Shown: one piece after another, positions 1-7,883 of the stretch
How the letters are laid out: every line of letters starts with the position of its first letter
Numbering within the stretch: the first letter of the stretch is position 1
Assembly: GCA_900770345.1 (NCBI GenBank)
Contig: CAAGKF010000099.1
Coordinates: forward strand, 1 to 43,475
Direction of reading: 5' to 3'
Source: Lachnospiraceae bacterium
Lineage (GTDB): Bacteria; Bacillota; Clostridia; Lachnospirales; Lachnospiraceae
DNA length: 43,475 nucleotides
The notes under the pieces: model-generated
Database searches by the model: none
What the model was told of the DNA's origin: nothing
Seen by the model: only the letters and a program-made list of their open reading frames with translations
Translations under genes and position numbers: made by a program

Positions 1-94
1 AGTTTAAAATGGACGATTAAAAGTTTGATAGGGATAGTTTGCGCTTTTTTGGCTATCCGATAGTTTTTGTTTCATAGTAAAAATTCACTGCCCC

Positions 95-123
95 TTGAGT
101 TCCCCCGCCTTTTTTGCTATGAT
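95..123 (+). promoter_or_regulatory. Sigma-A-type promoter of the hydrogenase-regulator gene
   Basis: TTGAGT (95-100), a 17-base spacer and TATGAT (118-123) lie just upstream of the start at 165. The ribosome binding site GGAGG is at 151-155. Confidence 0.7.
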
Positions 124-164
124 AATTTTAATTTCAATACCATCCCCAAAGGAGGATCACCGAT

Positions 165-419
165 ATGGAAGACCGCCTGGCTGTCATCAGCTGTATCATC
201 AGCAATCAGAATTCGGTTGCGGCCGTAAACGAAAAATTTCATCTCCAGTCACATCTCATTATCGCCCGTCTGGGTGTTCCCTGCCGCGAGTACGGCGTGT
301 CCGTCATCAGCGTTGTAATGCACGGAACCCAGAACCAGATCAGCAGCTTCGCCGGAGATCTGGGAAAGCTGGATGGCGTGAAAGTAAAATCGATCCAGGT
401 GCCGGTGGAGGCCAGATAG
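165..419 (+). CDS. TM1266-family iron-only hydrogenase system putative regulator (ACT-like)
   Basis: An 84-residue protein resembling the small ACT/ferredoxin-like fold proteins annotated as 'iron-only hydrogenase system putative regulator' (TM1266 family). Features I recognise are the N-terminal strand (RLAVISCII), the central VISVVMHG stretch and the C-terminal GDLGKLDGVKVKSIQV segment. Family members usually sit near the HydE/HydF/HydG maturases, but none is in this window, so any link to hydrogenase is by family only. GGAGG ends 9 bases before the ATG. The gene converges on mfd, with 9 bases between stop codons, and a GGAGGC/GCCTCC hairpin (407-424) spans its stop codon. Ligand and DNA or protein partner are unknown. 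Confidence 0.75.
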   Translation: MEDRLAVISCIISNQNSVAAVNEKFHLQSHLIIARLGVPCREYGVSVISVVMHGTQNQISSFAGDLGKLDGVKVKSIQVPVEAR

Positions 420-428
420 CCTCCTTCC

Positions 429-3400
429 TTACGCTCTCAGCTCCATCAGACCTTTTACGATCTCCTCTGCCTTTTCCAGCATTCCCCGGCTGTCATTGTT
501 TTTATTCCGCCGGTCAATATAATGGAATACAGGCGCCTCGCCGGGAATCAGCTTCAAATCTCCCTTGTAGGACTGCACCAGCTGCGGAATATCCGCCACC
601 TTAAGCTTTGCCTTCTGATACATGGTAAGGCGCACCTCCTGACGGTTGATAACAGCCTCCGTCACATAGGCTGCATGAGCCAGCGCCCGCAGCCTGGCGA
701 TCTGCAGCAGATTATCCACGCTCCGGGGCATATCTCCGAAACGATCCATCAGCTCATCCTGCATATCCATATATTCTTCCTCTGTCTCGATAGCGGAAAT
801 CCTCTTGTAAATATCAAGCTTCTGATATTCATTCTTAATATAAGAAGCAGGAATATACGCGTCAATATCACATTCCACAGAGGTTTCATAATGTTCTTCC
901 TCCGGCCTTTCACCCTTTAAGGCCAATACCGCCTCATTAAGCATCTTGCAGTAAAGATCATATCCCACCGCCTCCATATGGCCATGCTGCTCCGCCCCCA
1001 GAACATTTCCCGCCCCGCGTATTTCCAGATCCCGCATGGCGATCTTGATACCGGAGCCCAGCTCCGTAAATTCCCGGATGGCCTGAAGACGCTTCTCCGC
1101 CTCCTCTTTTAACAGCTTATCCCTCTTATACATGAGAAAAGCGTAGGAGGTGCGGTTGGAACGTCCCACACGCCCTCTCAGCTGATACAGCTGAGACAGC
1201 CCCATCCTGTCCGCATCATGAACGATCATGGTATTGGCATTGGGGATATCCAGACCTGTTTCAATAATAGTAGTGGACACCAGCACGTCGATCTCACCAT
1301 TGATAAAATCGGCCATGATCCGCTCCAGCTCATGCTCCCTCATCTGACCGTGAGCAAAGGTCACCACTGCTTCGGGAACCAGGGCCTGGATCCGACCGGC
1401 CACCTCATCGATATCCGTTACCCTGTTATAAACATAATAAACCTGACCGTTTCTGGCCATTTCACGGTGAATGGCCTCACGGACCATCTCCTCATTGTAC
1501 TCCATCACATAAGTCTGAATGGGAGTCCTGTCCACCGGAGGCTCCTCCAGCACACTCATATCACGTATTCCTGCCAGACTCATATGGAGCGTTCGCGGAA
1601 TGGGCGTAGCTGTCAATGTCAGCACATCCACGTTTTCCTTCAGCTGCTTGATCTTCTCCTTGTGGGCAACACCGAAGCGCTGTTCCTCGTCGATGATCAG
1701 AAGTCCCAGGTCCTTAAACTTCATATCCTTCGACAGCACGCGGTGGGTTCCGATAACGATATCCACCATTCCTTTGCGCAGATCCTCCAGGGTCTTCTTC
1801 TGCTGTGCCGGCGTACAGAACCGTGACAGCATATCAACTCTGACCGGAAAATCCTTCATGCGCTGAACAAAGGTGTTGTAATGCTGCTGCGCCAGGATCG
1901 TGGTAGGTACCAGGTACACTACCTGCTTGCTGTCCTGCACTGCTTTGAAGGCGGCCCGCAGGGCGATCTCCGTCTTTCCGTAGCCTACGTCGCCGCAGAT
2001 CAGCCGGTCCATGATCTTGCAGCTTTCCATATCCTCCTTTACCGCCTCAATGGCGTCCAGCTGATCGTCTGTCTCGTCATAGGGAAACAGCTCCTCAAAT
2101 TCCTTCTGCCATACGGTATCGCTTCCGTACTGAAAACCGTTTTTCTCCTGACGGGCAGCATACAGCTTCACCAGATCACGGGCAATCTCCTGAACTGCTC
2201 CCTTCACCCTGGTCTTGGTCTTATTCCACTCTGTGCCTCCCAGCCGGTTCAGCTTTGGCTTCTTGGCCTCAGCCCCCGCATATTTCTGAATACTTTCCAG
2301 CCTGGTAGCCGGAAGATACAGATTTCCGCCGTCGCCGTATTCGATCTTAATGTAATCCTTGATGATCTTATCCCGTTCCACCTTTTCAATTCCCCGGTAG
2401 ATGCCGAGACCGTGCTCTTCATGCACTACATAATCACCTACAGAAAGCTCTGAAAAGCTCTGAATGGATTTTCCCTGATACTTCGTCTTTTTCCGGCGCT
2501 TTTTCTTCTTTTCCACGCCGAACATATCACCCTCTGTGATAAACACAAATTTCAGCAGAGGATATTCAAAGCCCCGGTGAAGATTGCCGTAGGTGACCAT
2601 GATCTCCCCGGGCTTTACGGAATGTTTTCCCTCCTCACCGCTGTCCGGGCAGTAAGCCCTCAGATCATACTCTCTCAGGTCACCGGCCAGTCTGCTGGCC
2701 CTGGTACGGGAGGCCGACAGCAGGATAACCCGGTAGCCCTCCCTCTTCCATCGCGTCAGGTCCTTGATCAGCATCTCAAAGCTATTCTGGTAGGAATTTA
2801 CATTCTTCACATCAAAACTGAACTTCCGGTTCACCTTCATCCCCGGCAGCTTCTGATCCAATCCCGTAAGCATGATCGTATAAGGACGCTGAAGTCTGGC
2901 CAGCACCTGTGCCGCCGGATAAAGAAGCTCCGTCTGTCCCGGCAGCAGATATCCCTTTTCCAGGCGGTGCATCATGCTTTCCCGAAACTCCAGCTCCACC
3001 GTCTCACCTTTTTCCTTCAGTCGGGCCGGCTCATCCAGATAAACGGCGCAGTCCCCTGACGGGAAATAATCCAGAAAGGACACCGTTTCCGGACAGAAAT
3101 AACGGATATAGCCATCCAGCCCGCCAAGCTTCCAGCCTTCCTTCAATCCGTCGGTCAGTTCCTTTATAATGCCCTTTATGCGATGGGCCTCCTCCGGCCT
3201 CTGCTGCTGCCGCAATACTTTTTCATAGACCTCCGCTTCTTTTTCCAGACGGCGGATCCCCTCTGCCAGCTGATTTGCGGTCAGCACTGTCTCTGATGCC
3301 GGATAGATGGTGATCTCATCCAGCTGCTCCACCGAACGCTGGCTCTCCAGATCAAAGGTACGGATAGAATCCACCTCATCGTCCCACAGCTCAATACGCA

Positions 3401-3962
3401 CGGGCACCTCCTCCGTCAGAGGGAAAATATCTATAATACCTCCCCGGATAGAAAACTGTCCCATGCCGTCCACCTGCGCCACACGCTCATAGCCCATGGC
3501 TGTCAGCTGGTCTCTCCACCGGTCCAGATCAATGACCTGTCCGTTTTCCGCAGATACGGACTGCTGCTTCAGAAACGCCAGCGGAAGCAGATGGTCCATC
3601 AGGCCGTCCATTGTGGTGATCACCACTCCCTCCTGATCCTCCATCAGACGGCGCATCACCGCGATCCTCTGCCTGGTCATCAGATTCCCGTGAATGTCAG
3701 CGCTGTAAAACAGCAGATCCTTTGCCGGATAGAGCCAGACATTTTTTGCAAAGCTGCAGAAATCATCATAGATCTCCTTGGCTCTCTGCTCATCATAAGT
3801 GACCACCAGCTTCCAGGGAAGCTCCGCGTCGTTCCCCAGCTCATGCATCAGATGAACCTTCTGCGAATCCAGCGTTCCCGTAGCCTGCAAAGGTCCCTTT
3901 CCCTCCTTCAGGGCCTGCACTAAATTGTCATACTCCTGCAATTCCAACAGGGGATTTTCCAT
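429..3962 (-). CDS. mfd: Transcription-repair coupling factor Mfd
   Basis: A 1177-residue superfamily 2 translocase that removes RNA polymerase stalled at lesions and recruits UvrA; the length is normal. In order it has an N-terminal UvrB-homology region, the RNA-polymerase interacting domain (GDYVVHEEHGLGIYRG), the helicase core with Walker A (GDVGYGKTE) and the DEEQRFG motif of RecG/Mfd translocases, and the C-terminal TRCF domain. An in-frame GTG lies at 3971, but AGAGGTG ends 6 bases before the ATG at 3962, so I chose that start. It lies 19 bases downstream of pth on the same strand. The pth-mfd operon is common in Firmicutes. No strong terminator is visible beyond the stop. Confidence 0.96.
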   Translation of the reverse strand: MENPLLELQEYDNLVQALKEGKGPLQATGTLDSQKVHLMHELGNDAELPWKLVVTYDEQRAKEIYDDFCSFAKNVWLYPAKDLLFYSADIHGNLMTRQRIAVMRRLMEDQEGVVITTMDGLMDHLLPLAFLKQQSVSAENGQVIDLDRWRDQLTAMGYERVAQVDGMGQFSIRGGIIDIFPLTEEVPVRIELWDDEVDSIRTFDLESQRSVEQLDEITIYPASETVLTANQLAEGIRRLEKEAEVYEKVLRQQQRPEEAHRIKGIIKELTDGLKEGWKLGGLDGYIRYFCPETVSFLDYFPSGDCAVYLDEPARLKEKGETVELEFRESMMHRLEKGYLLPGQTELLYPAAQVLARLQRPYTIMLTGLDQKLPGMKVNRKFSFDVKNVNSYQNSFEMLIKDLTRWKREGYRVILLSASRTRASRLAGDLREYDLRAYCPDSGEEGKHSVKPGEIMVTYGNLHRGFEYPLLKFVFITEGDMFGVEKKKKRRKKTKYQGKSIQSFSELSVGDYVVHEEHGLGIYRGIEKVERDKIIKDYIKIEYGDGGNLYLPATRLESIQKYAGAEAKKPKLNRLGGTEWNKTKTRVKGAVQEIARDLVKLYAARQEKNGFQYGSDTVWQKEFEELFPYDETDDQLDAIEAVKEDMESCKIMDRLICGDVGYGKTEIALRAAFKAVQDSKQVVYLVPTTILAQQHYNTFVQRMKDFPVRVDMLSRFCTPAQQKKTLEDLRKGMVDIVIGTHRVLSKDMKFKDLGLLIIDEEQRFGVAHKEKIKQLKENVDVLTLTATPIPRTLHMSLAGIRDMSVLEEPPVDRTPIQTYVMEYNEEMVREAIHREMARNGQVYYVYNRVTDIDEVAGRIQALVPEAVVTFAHGQMREHELERIMADFINGEIDVLVSTTIIETGLDIPNANTMIVHDADRMGLSQLYQLRGRVGRSNRTSYAFLMYKRDKLLKEEAEKRLQAIREFTELGSGIKIAMRDLEIRGAGNVLGAEQHGHMEAVGYDLYCKMLNEAVLALKGERPEEEHYETSVECDIDAYIPASYIKNEYQKLDIYKRISAIETEEEYMDMQDELMDRFGDMPRSVDNLLQIARLRALAHAAYVTEAVINRQEVRLTMYQKAKLKVADIPQLVQSYKGDLKLIPGEAPVFHYIDRRNKNNDSRGMLEKAEEIVKGLMELRA

Positions 3963-3981
3963 TTTCCGCACCTCTACCTCT

Positions 3982-4551
3982 CTATGCCCTATGTCCGTTA
4001 AACCGGTTCATCGCTGCATCCGCACCCTCCGTGATCATTACTTCCACCGCTTCGGCCGCCTCCTTAAAGGCATCCTCCATTACCGCCCGGTCTTCCTTTG
4101 AAAAACGGCTGAGAACGTAATCCGCCAGATCCATCTTCTTCGGCTTGTCGCCCACTCCCACCTTGATCCGCGGAAATTCCTGGGTTCCCAGATGAGCAAT
4201 GATATTTTTAATGCCGTTGTGACCTCCGGCGCTTCCCTTGGTGCGGATCCGCAGCTGTCCCACATCCAGACTGATGTCATCATATATTACAATAATATGA
4301 TCCGGATCCACTTTATAGAAATCAGCGGCTGCCCGAACGCTCTCACCGCTTAAATTCATAAAAGTCTGCGGCTTCAGCAGCAGCACCTTTTCACCGCCTA
4401 TGATTCCCCTTCCGTAAAGTCCCAGAAACTTTTTCTCCTCCACCGCAGTATTCAGCTTATCAGCAAGTACGTCAATGGTGTCGAAACCCACATTGTGCCT
4501 GGTCTTTTCATATTCTTTTGTCGGATTTCCCAAACCTGCAATGATATACAT
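3982..4551 (-). CDS. pth: Peptidyl-tRNA hydrolase
   Basis: A 189-residue cytosolic enzyme that releases tRNA from prematurely dropped peptidyl-tRNAs. The family signature is clear: GLGNP with Asn9, RHNVG with the catalytic His19, the KPQTFMNLSG loop, YDD, and GSAGGHNG. Length is typical. GGAGG precedes the ATG by about 7 bases. It is first in the pth-mfd transcript and is read from a promoter at 4670-4698. Its leader contains a TAGATAC/GTATCTA hairpin (4618-4642), whose function I cannot assign. Confidence 0.96.
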   Translation of the reverse strand: MYIIAGLGNPTKEYEKTRHNVGFDTIDVLADKLNTAVEEKKFLGLYGRGIIGGEKVLLLKPQTFMNLSGESVRAAADFYKVDPDHIIVIYDDISLDVGQLRIRTKGSAGGHNGIKNIIAHLGTQEFPRIKVGVGDKPKKMDLADYVLSRFSKEDRAVMEDAFKEAAEAVEVMITEGADAAMNRFNGHRA

Positions 4552-4617
4552 GGCCCTACCTCCGTTATTAACCTGCAGCAGTCTGCGCAGGCTCTATTAT
4601 TCCACGCCATTAAGCGC

Positions 4618-4642
4618 TAGATACGCACACAGGGGGTATCTA
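4618..4642 (-). other. Leader hairpin of pth
   Basis: A perfect 7-bp inverted repeat, TAGATAC (4618-4624) and GTATCTA (4636-4642), with an 11-base loop. It lies in the transcribed leader between the pth promoter and start codon. No U-tract follows on the minus strand, so it is not an obvious terminator. Role unknown. Confidence 0.35.
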
Positions 4643-4669
4643 ACGCTCATCGTCTTTTTTGCATTTTCG

Positions 4670-4698
4670 ATTGTATCAGATTCTCTGCGGATTGTAAA
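4670..4698 (-). promoter_or_regulatory. Sigma-A-type promoter of pth-mfd
   Basis: On the minus strand: TTTACA (4698-4693), a 17-base spacer ending in TGA, and TACAAT (4675-4670). The TGn just before the -10 is an extended -10 element. Confidence 0.65.
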
Positions 4699-4734
4699 TG
4701 CAGAAACACAAGAACCCAAATATAAAAACCTCCC

Positions 4735-4763
4735 TTGCGCGAATCCCGATTTTATGATAAACT
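4735..4763 (+). promoter_or_regulatory. Promoter of the riboswitch-controlled flavoprotein gene
   Basis: TTGCGC (4735-4740), a 17-base spacer ending in TGA, and TAAACT (4758-4763). The -35 is imperfect but the extended -10 compensates. Transcription would start near 4770, a few bases before the purine aptamer. Confidence 0.55.
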
Positions 4764-4776
4764 GAACACGTTTGAT

Positions 4777-4839
4777 GCCTGTATAAGTTCATAATCGGAT
4801 GAACGTTTCTACCAGCTACCGGAATAGTTGACTACATGC
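4777..4839 (+). promoter_or_regulatory. Purine (guanine-type) riboswitch aptamer
   Basis: All parts of the three-way purine aptamer are present. P1 is GCCTGTA (4777-4783) with TACATGC (4833-4839), with one mismatch. J1/2 is TAA. P2 is GTTCAT/ATGAAC (4787-4792, 4799-4804) with loop AATCGG. J2/3 and the start of P3 read GTTTCTACC, as in classic family members. P3 is CAGCTA/TAGTTG (4813-4818, 4825-4830) with loop CCGGAA. The loops carry the GG and CC needed for the L2-L3 kissing contact. The pyrimidine at the specificity position (residue 74 in B. subtilis xpt numbering; here 4832) is C, which in this family indicates guanine or hypoxanthine rather than adenine. Both loops are one base shorter than canonical. 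Confidence 0.87.
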
Positions 4840-4864
4840 TTCTGTTTCGCTGCTGGTATTTTTT
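4810..4864 (+). terminator. Riboswitch expression platform: terminator competing with the aptamer
   Basis: TACCAGC (4810-4816), which forms part of aptamer J2/3 and P3, can instead pair with GCTGGTA (4852-4858). Six T follow (4859-4864). The 7-bp stem with a U-tract looks like an intrinsic terminator that cannot coexist with folded P3. By this geometry ligand binding should prevent termination (an ON switch), although guanine switches are usually OFF switches. The long loop makes the terminator less certain. Confidence 0.6.
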
Positions 4865-4894
4865 ATGTCGGAAACTGATGAAAGGAGTTTTACT

Positions 4895-6301
4895 ATGAGC
4901 AAAAGAAGCAACTACGATGTCATTATTATCGGCGCAGGCCCTTCCGGTATTTTCTGTGCCTATGAACTGATCCAGAAAAAACCGGATCTGAAGATCCTCA
5001 TGGTCGAAAAAGGACGCCCGATTGAAAAACGTGTATGCCCTAAGCGCACTACCAAAGTCTGCGTAGGCTGCAAGCCCTGTTCCATCACCACCGGATTTGC
5101 CGGCGCGGGAGCCTTTTCTGACGGAAAACTCTCCCTGTCTCCGGATGTAGGCGGAAATCTGCCCGAAATCCTTGGTTACGACAAAACAGTAGAGCTCCTG
5201 AAGGAATCTGACAATATCTATCTGAAATTCGGCGCGGATACCGGCGTATACGGCGTGGATAAGCAGAAAGAAATCGAGGATATACGCCGCAAAGCCATCA
5301 ACGCCAACTTAAAGCTGATCGAATGTCCGATCCGTCATCTGGGAACGGAGGAAGGCTACAAGATCTATACCCGCCTCCAGGAGCATCTTCTGAGCCAGGG
5401 CATTACCATGGAATTCAACACCATGGTAAAGGACATTATCATTGAAGGAGAGACCGTAAAGGGCGTCGTGACAGACAAGGATGAGACCTACTATGCACCT
5501 CAGGTGGTAGCCGCCATCGGACGTGAAGGCTCTGACTGGTTCTCCCATATCTGCAATGACCACAATATTGAAACCCAGGTCGGCACCGTGGATATCGGTG
5601 TCCGAGTGGAAGTCCGCGATGAGGTAATGAAGTTCCTCAATGAGAACCTTTATGAGGCAAAGCTGGTGTACTACACTCCCACATTTGATGACAAGGTCCG
5701 CACCTTCTGTACCAATCCCTCCGGCGAGGTGGCAACGGAATATTACGAAAACGGCCTTGCAGTAGTCAACGGCCACGCCTACAAATCCAAAGAATACAAG
5801 ACGAACAACACCAACTTTGCCCTTCTTGTCAGCAAGAACTTTACAAAGCCCTTTAATGAGCCCATTGAATACGGCAAGCACATTGCCCAGCTGTCCAACA
5901 TGCTCTGCGGCGGCAGGATCATGGTACAGACCTTCGGAGATTTCCAGAGAGGCCGCCGTACCACAGAGGAACGCCTCTGCCGCAACAACCTGATCCCGAC
6001 CTTGAAGGACGCGGTTCCCGGCGATCTGTCCCTGGTACTGCCCTACCGCATTATGACCGATATCAAGGAAATGCTCCTGGCTCTGGACAAGGTAACTCCC
6101 GGTATCGCCAGCGACGAGACCCTGCTCTACGGCGTGGAGGTCAAATTCTACTCCAACAAGGTAGTCGTTGACCCAGACTTTGAGACCAGCATCCACGGCC
6201 TGCGCGCCATCGGCGACGGTGCTTCCGTCACCAGAGGCCTGCAGCAGGCTTCCGCCAACGGAATCAGCGTGGCACGCAGTATTTTAAAAACCATGGAATA
6301 A
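4895..6301 (+). CDS. NAD(P)/FAD-dependent dehydrogenase of the COG2509 family
   Basis: A 468-residue flavoprotein of a widespread but biochemically uncharacterised family ('uncharacterized FAD-dependent dehydrogenase'). An N-terminal Rossmann dinucleotide-binding motif (VIIIGAGPSG) is followed by a conserved Cys-rich segment (VCP, then VCVGCKPC), the GFAGAGAFSDGKL motif, and a C-terminal FAD-contacting GDGASVTRG-type segment. AAAGGAG (4881-4887) sits 7 bases before the ATG at 4895. An in-frame ATG at 4865 has no ribosome binding site and abuts the terminator T-run, so I rejected it. The gene stands alone behind a purine riboswitch and ends in a bidirectional terminator. Substrate is unknown; the riboswitch suggests a link to purine status, which is inference. 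Confidence 0.85.
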   Translation: MSKRSNYDVIIIGAGPSGIFCAYELIQKKPDLKILMVEKGRPIEKRVCPKRTTKVCVGCKPCSITTGFAGAGAFSDGKLSLSPDVGGNLPEILGYDKTVELLKESDNIYLKFGADTGVYGVDKQKEIEDIRRKAINANLKLIECPIRHLGTEEGYKIYTRLQEHLLSQGITMEFNTMVKDIIIEGETVKGVVTDKDETYYAPQVVAAIGREGSDWFSHICNDHNIETQVGTVDIGVRVEVRDEVMKFLNENLYEAKLVYYTPTFDDKVRTFCTNPSGEVATEYYENGLAVVNGHAYKSKEYKTNNTNFALLVSKNFTKPFNEPIEYGKHIAQLSNMLCGGRIMVQTFGDFQRGRRTTEERLCRNNLIPTLKDAVPGDLSLVLPYRIMTDIKEMLLALDKVTPGIASDETLLYGVEVKFYSNKVVVDPDFETSIHGLRAIGDGASVTRGLQQASANGISVARSILKTME

Positions 6302-6315
6302 TATGAATGTAAAAA

Positions 6316-6360
6316 ATACCCTGACAGCCCGCGCATTCCCGCGCCCGGCTGTCAGGGTAT
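6316..6360. terminator. Bidirectional intrinsic terminator
   Basis: A 14-bp perfect stem, ATACCCTGACAGCC (6316-6329) with GGCTGTCAGGGTAT (6347-6360). It lies between the convergent flavoprotein gene and spoVG, with A-rich and T-rich flanks, so it can serve both strands. Confidence 0.9.
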
Positions 6361-6376
6361 TTCTGTAATCAGTCAG

Positions 6377-6664
6377 CTAAGCCATTGCAGCCTCCGCCGC
6401 TTCATTTTCCAACAGGGTTGTTTCATATTTATTCAGAATGATCGTCTGGATCATATCTCTGGTGTTTGAGTTAATAGGATGGGCAATATCACGGTATTCG
6501 CCGTCCGCCGCCTTGCGGCTGGGCATTGCTATAAATAACCCCTTCTCCCCTTCAATTACCTTGATGTCATGGATAACAAATTCATTATCCAGGGTGATGG
6601 AGACTATCGCCTTCATCTTTCCTTCCTTTTCTACCCGTCTCACTCTCACGTCCGTAACCTGCAT
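6377..6664 (-). CDS. spoVG: Septation/sporulation regulator SpoVG
   Basis: A 95-residue SpoVG: MQVTDVRVRRV start, MKAIVSITLDNEFVIHD, GLFIAMPSRK and DIAHPIN are all near-invariant family segments. SpoVG binds nucleic acid and affects sporulation, septation and virulence-type genes in Firmicutes. The open frame extends 20 codons upstream, but the AGAGGGGG ribosome binding site and family alignment set the start at 6664. It follows glgD on the same strand after about 100 bases. I could not assign a confident promoter there, although CATTCTATA occurs twice (6722-6730, 6758-6766). Confidence 0.95.
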   Translation of the reverse strand: MQVTDVRVRRVEKEGKMKAIVSITLDNEFVIHDIKVIEGEKGLFIAMPSRKAADGEYRDIAHPINSNTRDMIQTIILNKYETTLLENEAAEAAMA

Positions 6665-6761
6665 GTTTTTCCCCCTCTGTTTTGTTCCTTTGCTTCCATC
6701 GCCGCTCTCCCCTTGTGCGGTCATTCTATAGTAACCGTCCCTCTGTCCGAACCGTTACATT

Positions 6762-7883
6762 CTATAACGTATATCTCTCATTCTTCTCCACAACGATCTT
6801 GATATTGTCAGGAGTTCCGATATGTGTGGTGTTGGCACGGATCGTATCCCGGCTCTCCACGATACAGTTCTCGATCACTGTATTGTCACCGATATAAACG
6901 TCATTTAAGATGATGGAATTTTTAATCACACAGTTGTTTCCTACATAGGCTTTCTTAAAGAGAATGGAATTCTCAACGGTACCGTTTAAGATACAGCCGC
7001 TGGAAACCAGACTGTTCTTCACCACCGCACCGGGGTTATACTTTGCCGGCGGCAGGTCATCGATCTTCGTATAGATATCCGGATATTCCTTAAAGAAGTA
7101 ATTTCTCACATCAGGCTTCAGGAAATCCATATTGGTCTTATAATAGGAATCCACGGTAGCGATATTGCTCCAGTAGCTGTCCAGCTTGTAAGCATAGATC
7201 CTCTTCAGGTTCTTATAGCGAACCAGGATATCATTTACAAAATCATATCTGTCATCTGCGGCGCAGCGCTCCAGAAGCTCGATCAGCTGTCTTCTCCGGA
7301 TCACATAGATGCCGCAGGAAATCGTAGTAGCATCGGAAGCCATGGGCTTCTCCTCAAAATCAATGATACGGCTGTCATCATTTAACTTCACGCAGCCGAA
7401 ACGGGTCACATCGGTACCCTCCTCCATATCCTTGCAGACTACTGTGATATCAGCCTTTTTCTCAATGTGATACTCCAGGACCTTATTATAATCCAGCTTG
7501 TACACGCCGTCGCCGGAAGCGATCACCACATAGGGCTCATGGCTGTTTTTCAGGAAGGTCAGATTCTGATACAGGGCATCTGCCGTACCGCGGTACCAGT
7601 CTCCGTTCTCCGGTGTAATAGACGGTGTGAATACGTAAAGTCCGCCCTGCTTGCGTCCGAAATCCCACCATTTGGAGGAGCTTAAATGAAGGTTCAGGGA
7701 CCGGGAATTATACTGTGTAAAAACTGCCACATTCTGAATATGGGAATTGGTCATATTGCTCAGTGCAAAGTCAATGCTTCGGTAGCTGCCTGCAACCGGC
7801 ATAGCAGCCACTGCTCTCTTGTTGGAAAGCTCCCTCATTCTCTTGCTGTTACCGCCAGCTAATACAATACCGATTGCTCTCAT
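6762..7883 (-). CDS. glgD: Glucose-1-phosphate adenylyltransferase subunit GlgD
   Basis: A 373-residue GlgC-like protein with an N-terminal nucleotidyltransferase fold and a C-terminal left-handed beta-helix. The catalytic signature is degenerate: GlgC has GGQGSRL followed by the KPAVSFGGKYRIIDF region, whereas this protein has GGNSKRM and RAVAAMPVAGSYRSIDF. That fits the known role of Firmicute GlgD as a non-catalytic partner that boosts GlgC in making ADP-glucose for glycogen. Its ATG overlaps the glgC stop by 4 bases (ATGA), implying translational coupling. No other glycogen gene is in the window. Confidence 0.93.
   Translation of the reverse strand: MRAIGIVLAGGNSKRMRELSNKRAVAAMPVAGSYRSIDFALSNMTNSHIQNVAVFTQYNSRSLNLHLSSSKWWDFGRKQGGLYVFTPSITPENGDWYRGTADALYQNLTFLKNSHEPYVVIASGDGVYKLDYNKVLEYHIEKKADITVVCKDMEEGTDVTRFGCVKLNDDSRIIDFEEKPMASDATTISCGIYVIRRRQLIELLERCAADDRYDFVNDILVRYKNLKRIYAYKLDSYWSNIATVDSYYKTNMDFLKPDVRNYFFKEYPDIYTKIDDLPPAKYNPGAVVKNSLVSSGCILNGTVENSILFKKAYVGNNCVIKNSIILNDVYIGDNTVIENCIVESRDTIRANTTHIGTPDNIKIVVEKNERYTL

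Noticed and set aside
32..69. Possible terminator at the left edge (GGATAG/CTATCC, then T-rich)
   Set aside because: Six-bp stem with a 15-base loop and an interrupted U-tract; the upstream gene is not in the window, so it cannot be judged.
407..424. GGAGGC/GCCTCC hairpin as a bidirectional terminator between the hydrogenase regulator and mfd
   Set aside because: The stem is only 6 bp and spans the stop codon, and no real U-tract follows on either strand.
5309..6196. Antisense open frame over the flavoprotein gene
   Set aside because: Protein-like only by composition; it is the shadow of a conserved gene.
6722..6768. Repeated CATTCTATA between glgD and spoVG as an operator or sigma-H promoter
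   Set aside because: Only nine bases, one copy overlaps the glgD stop region, and no good match to a sigma-H -35/-10 pair was found.
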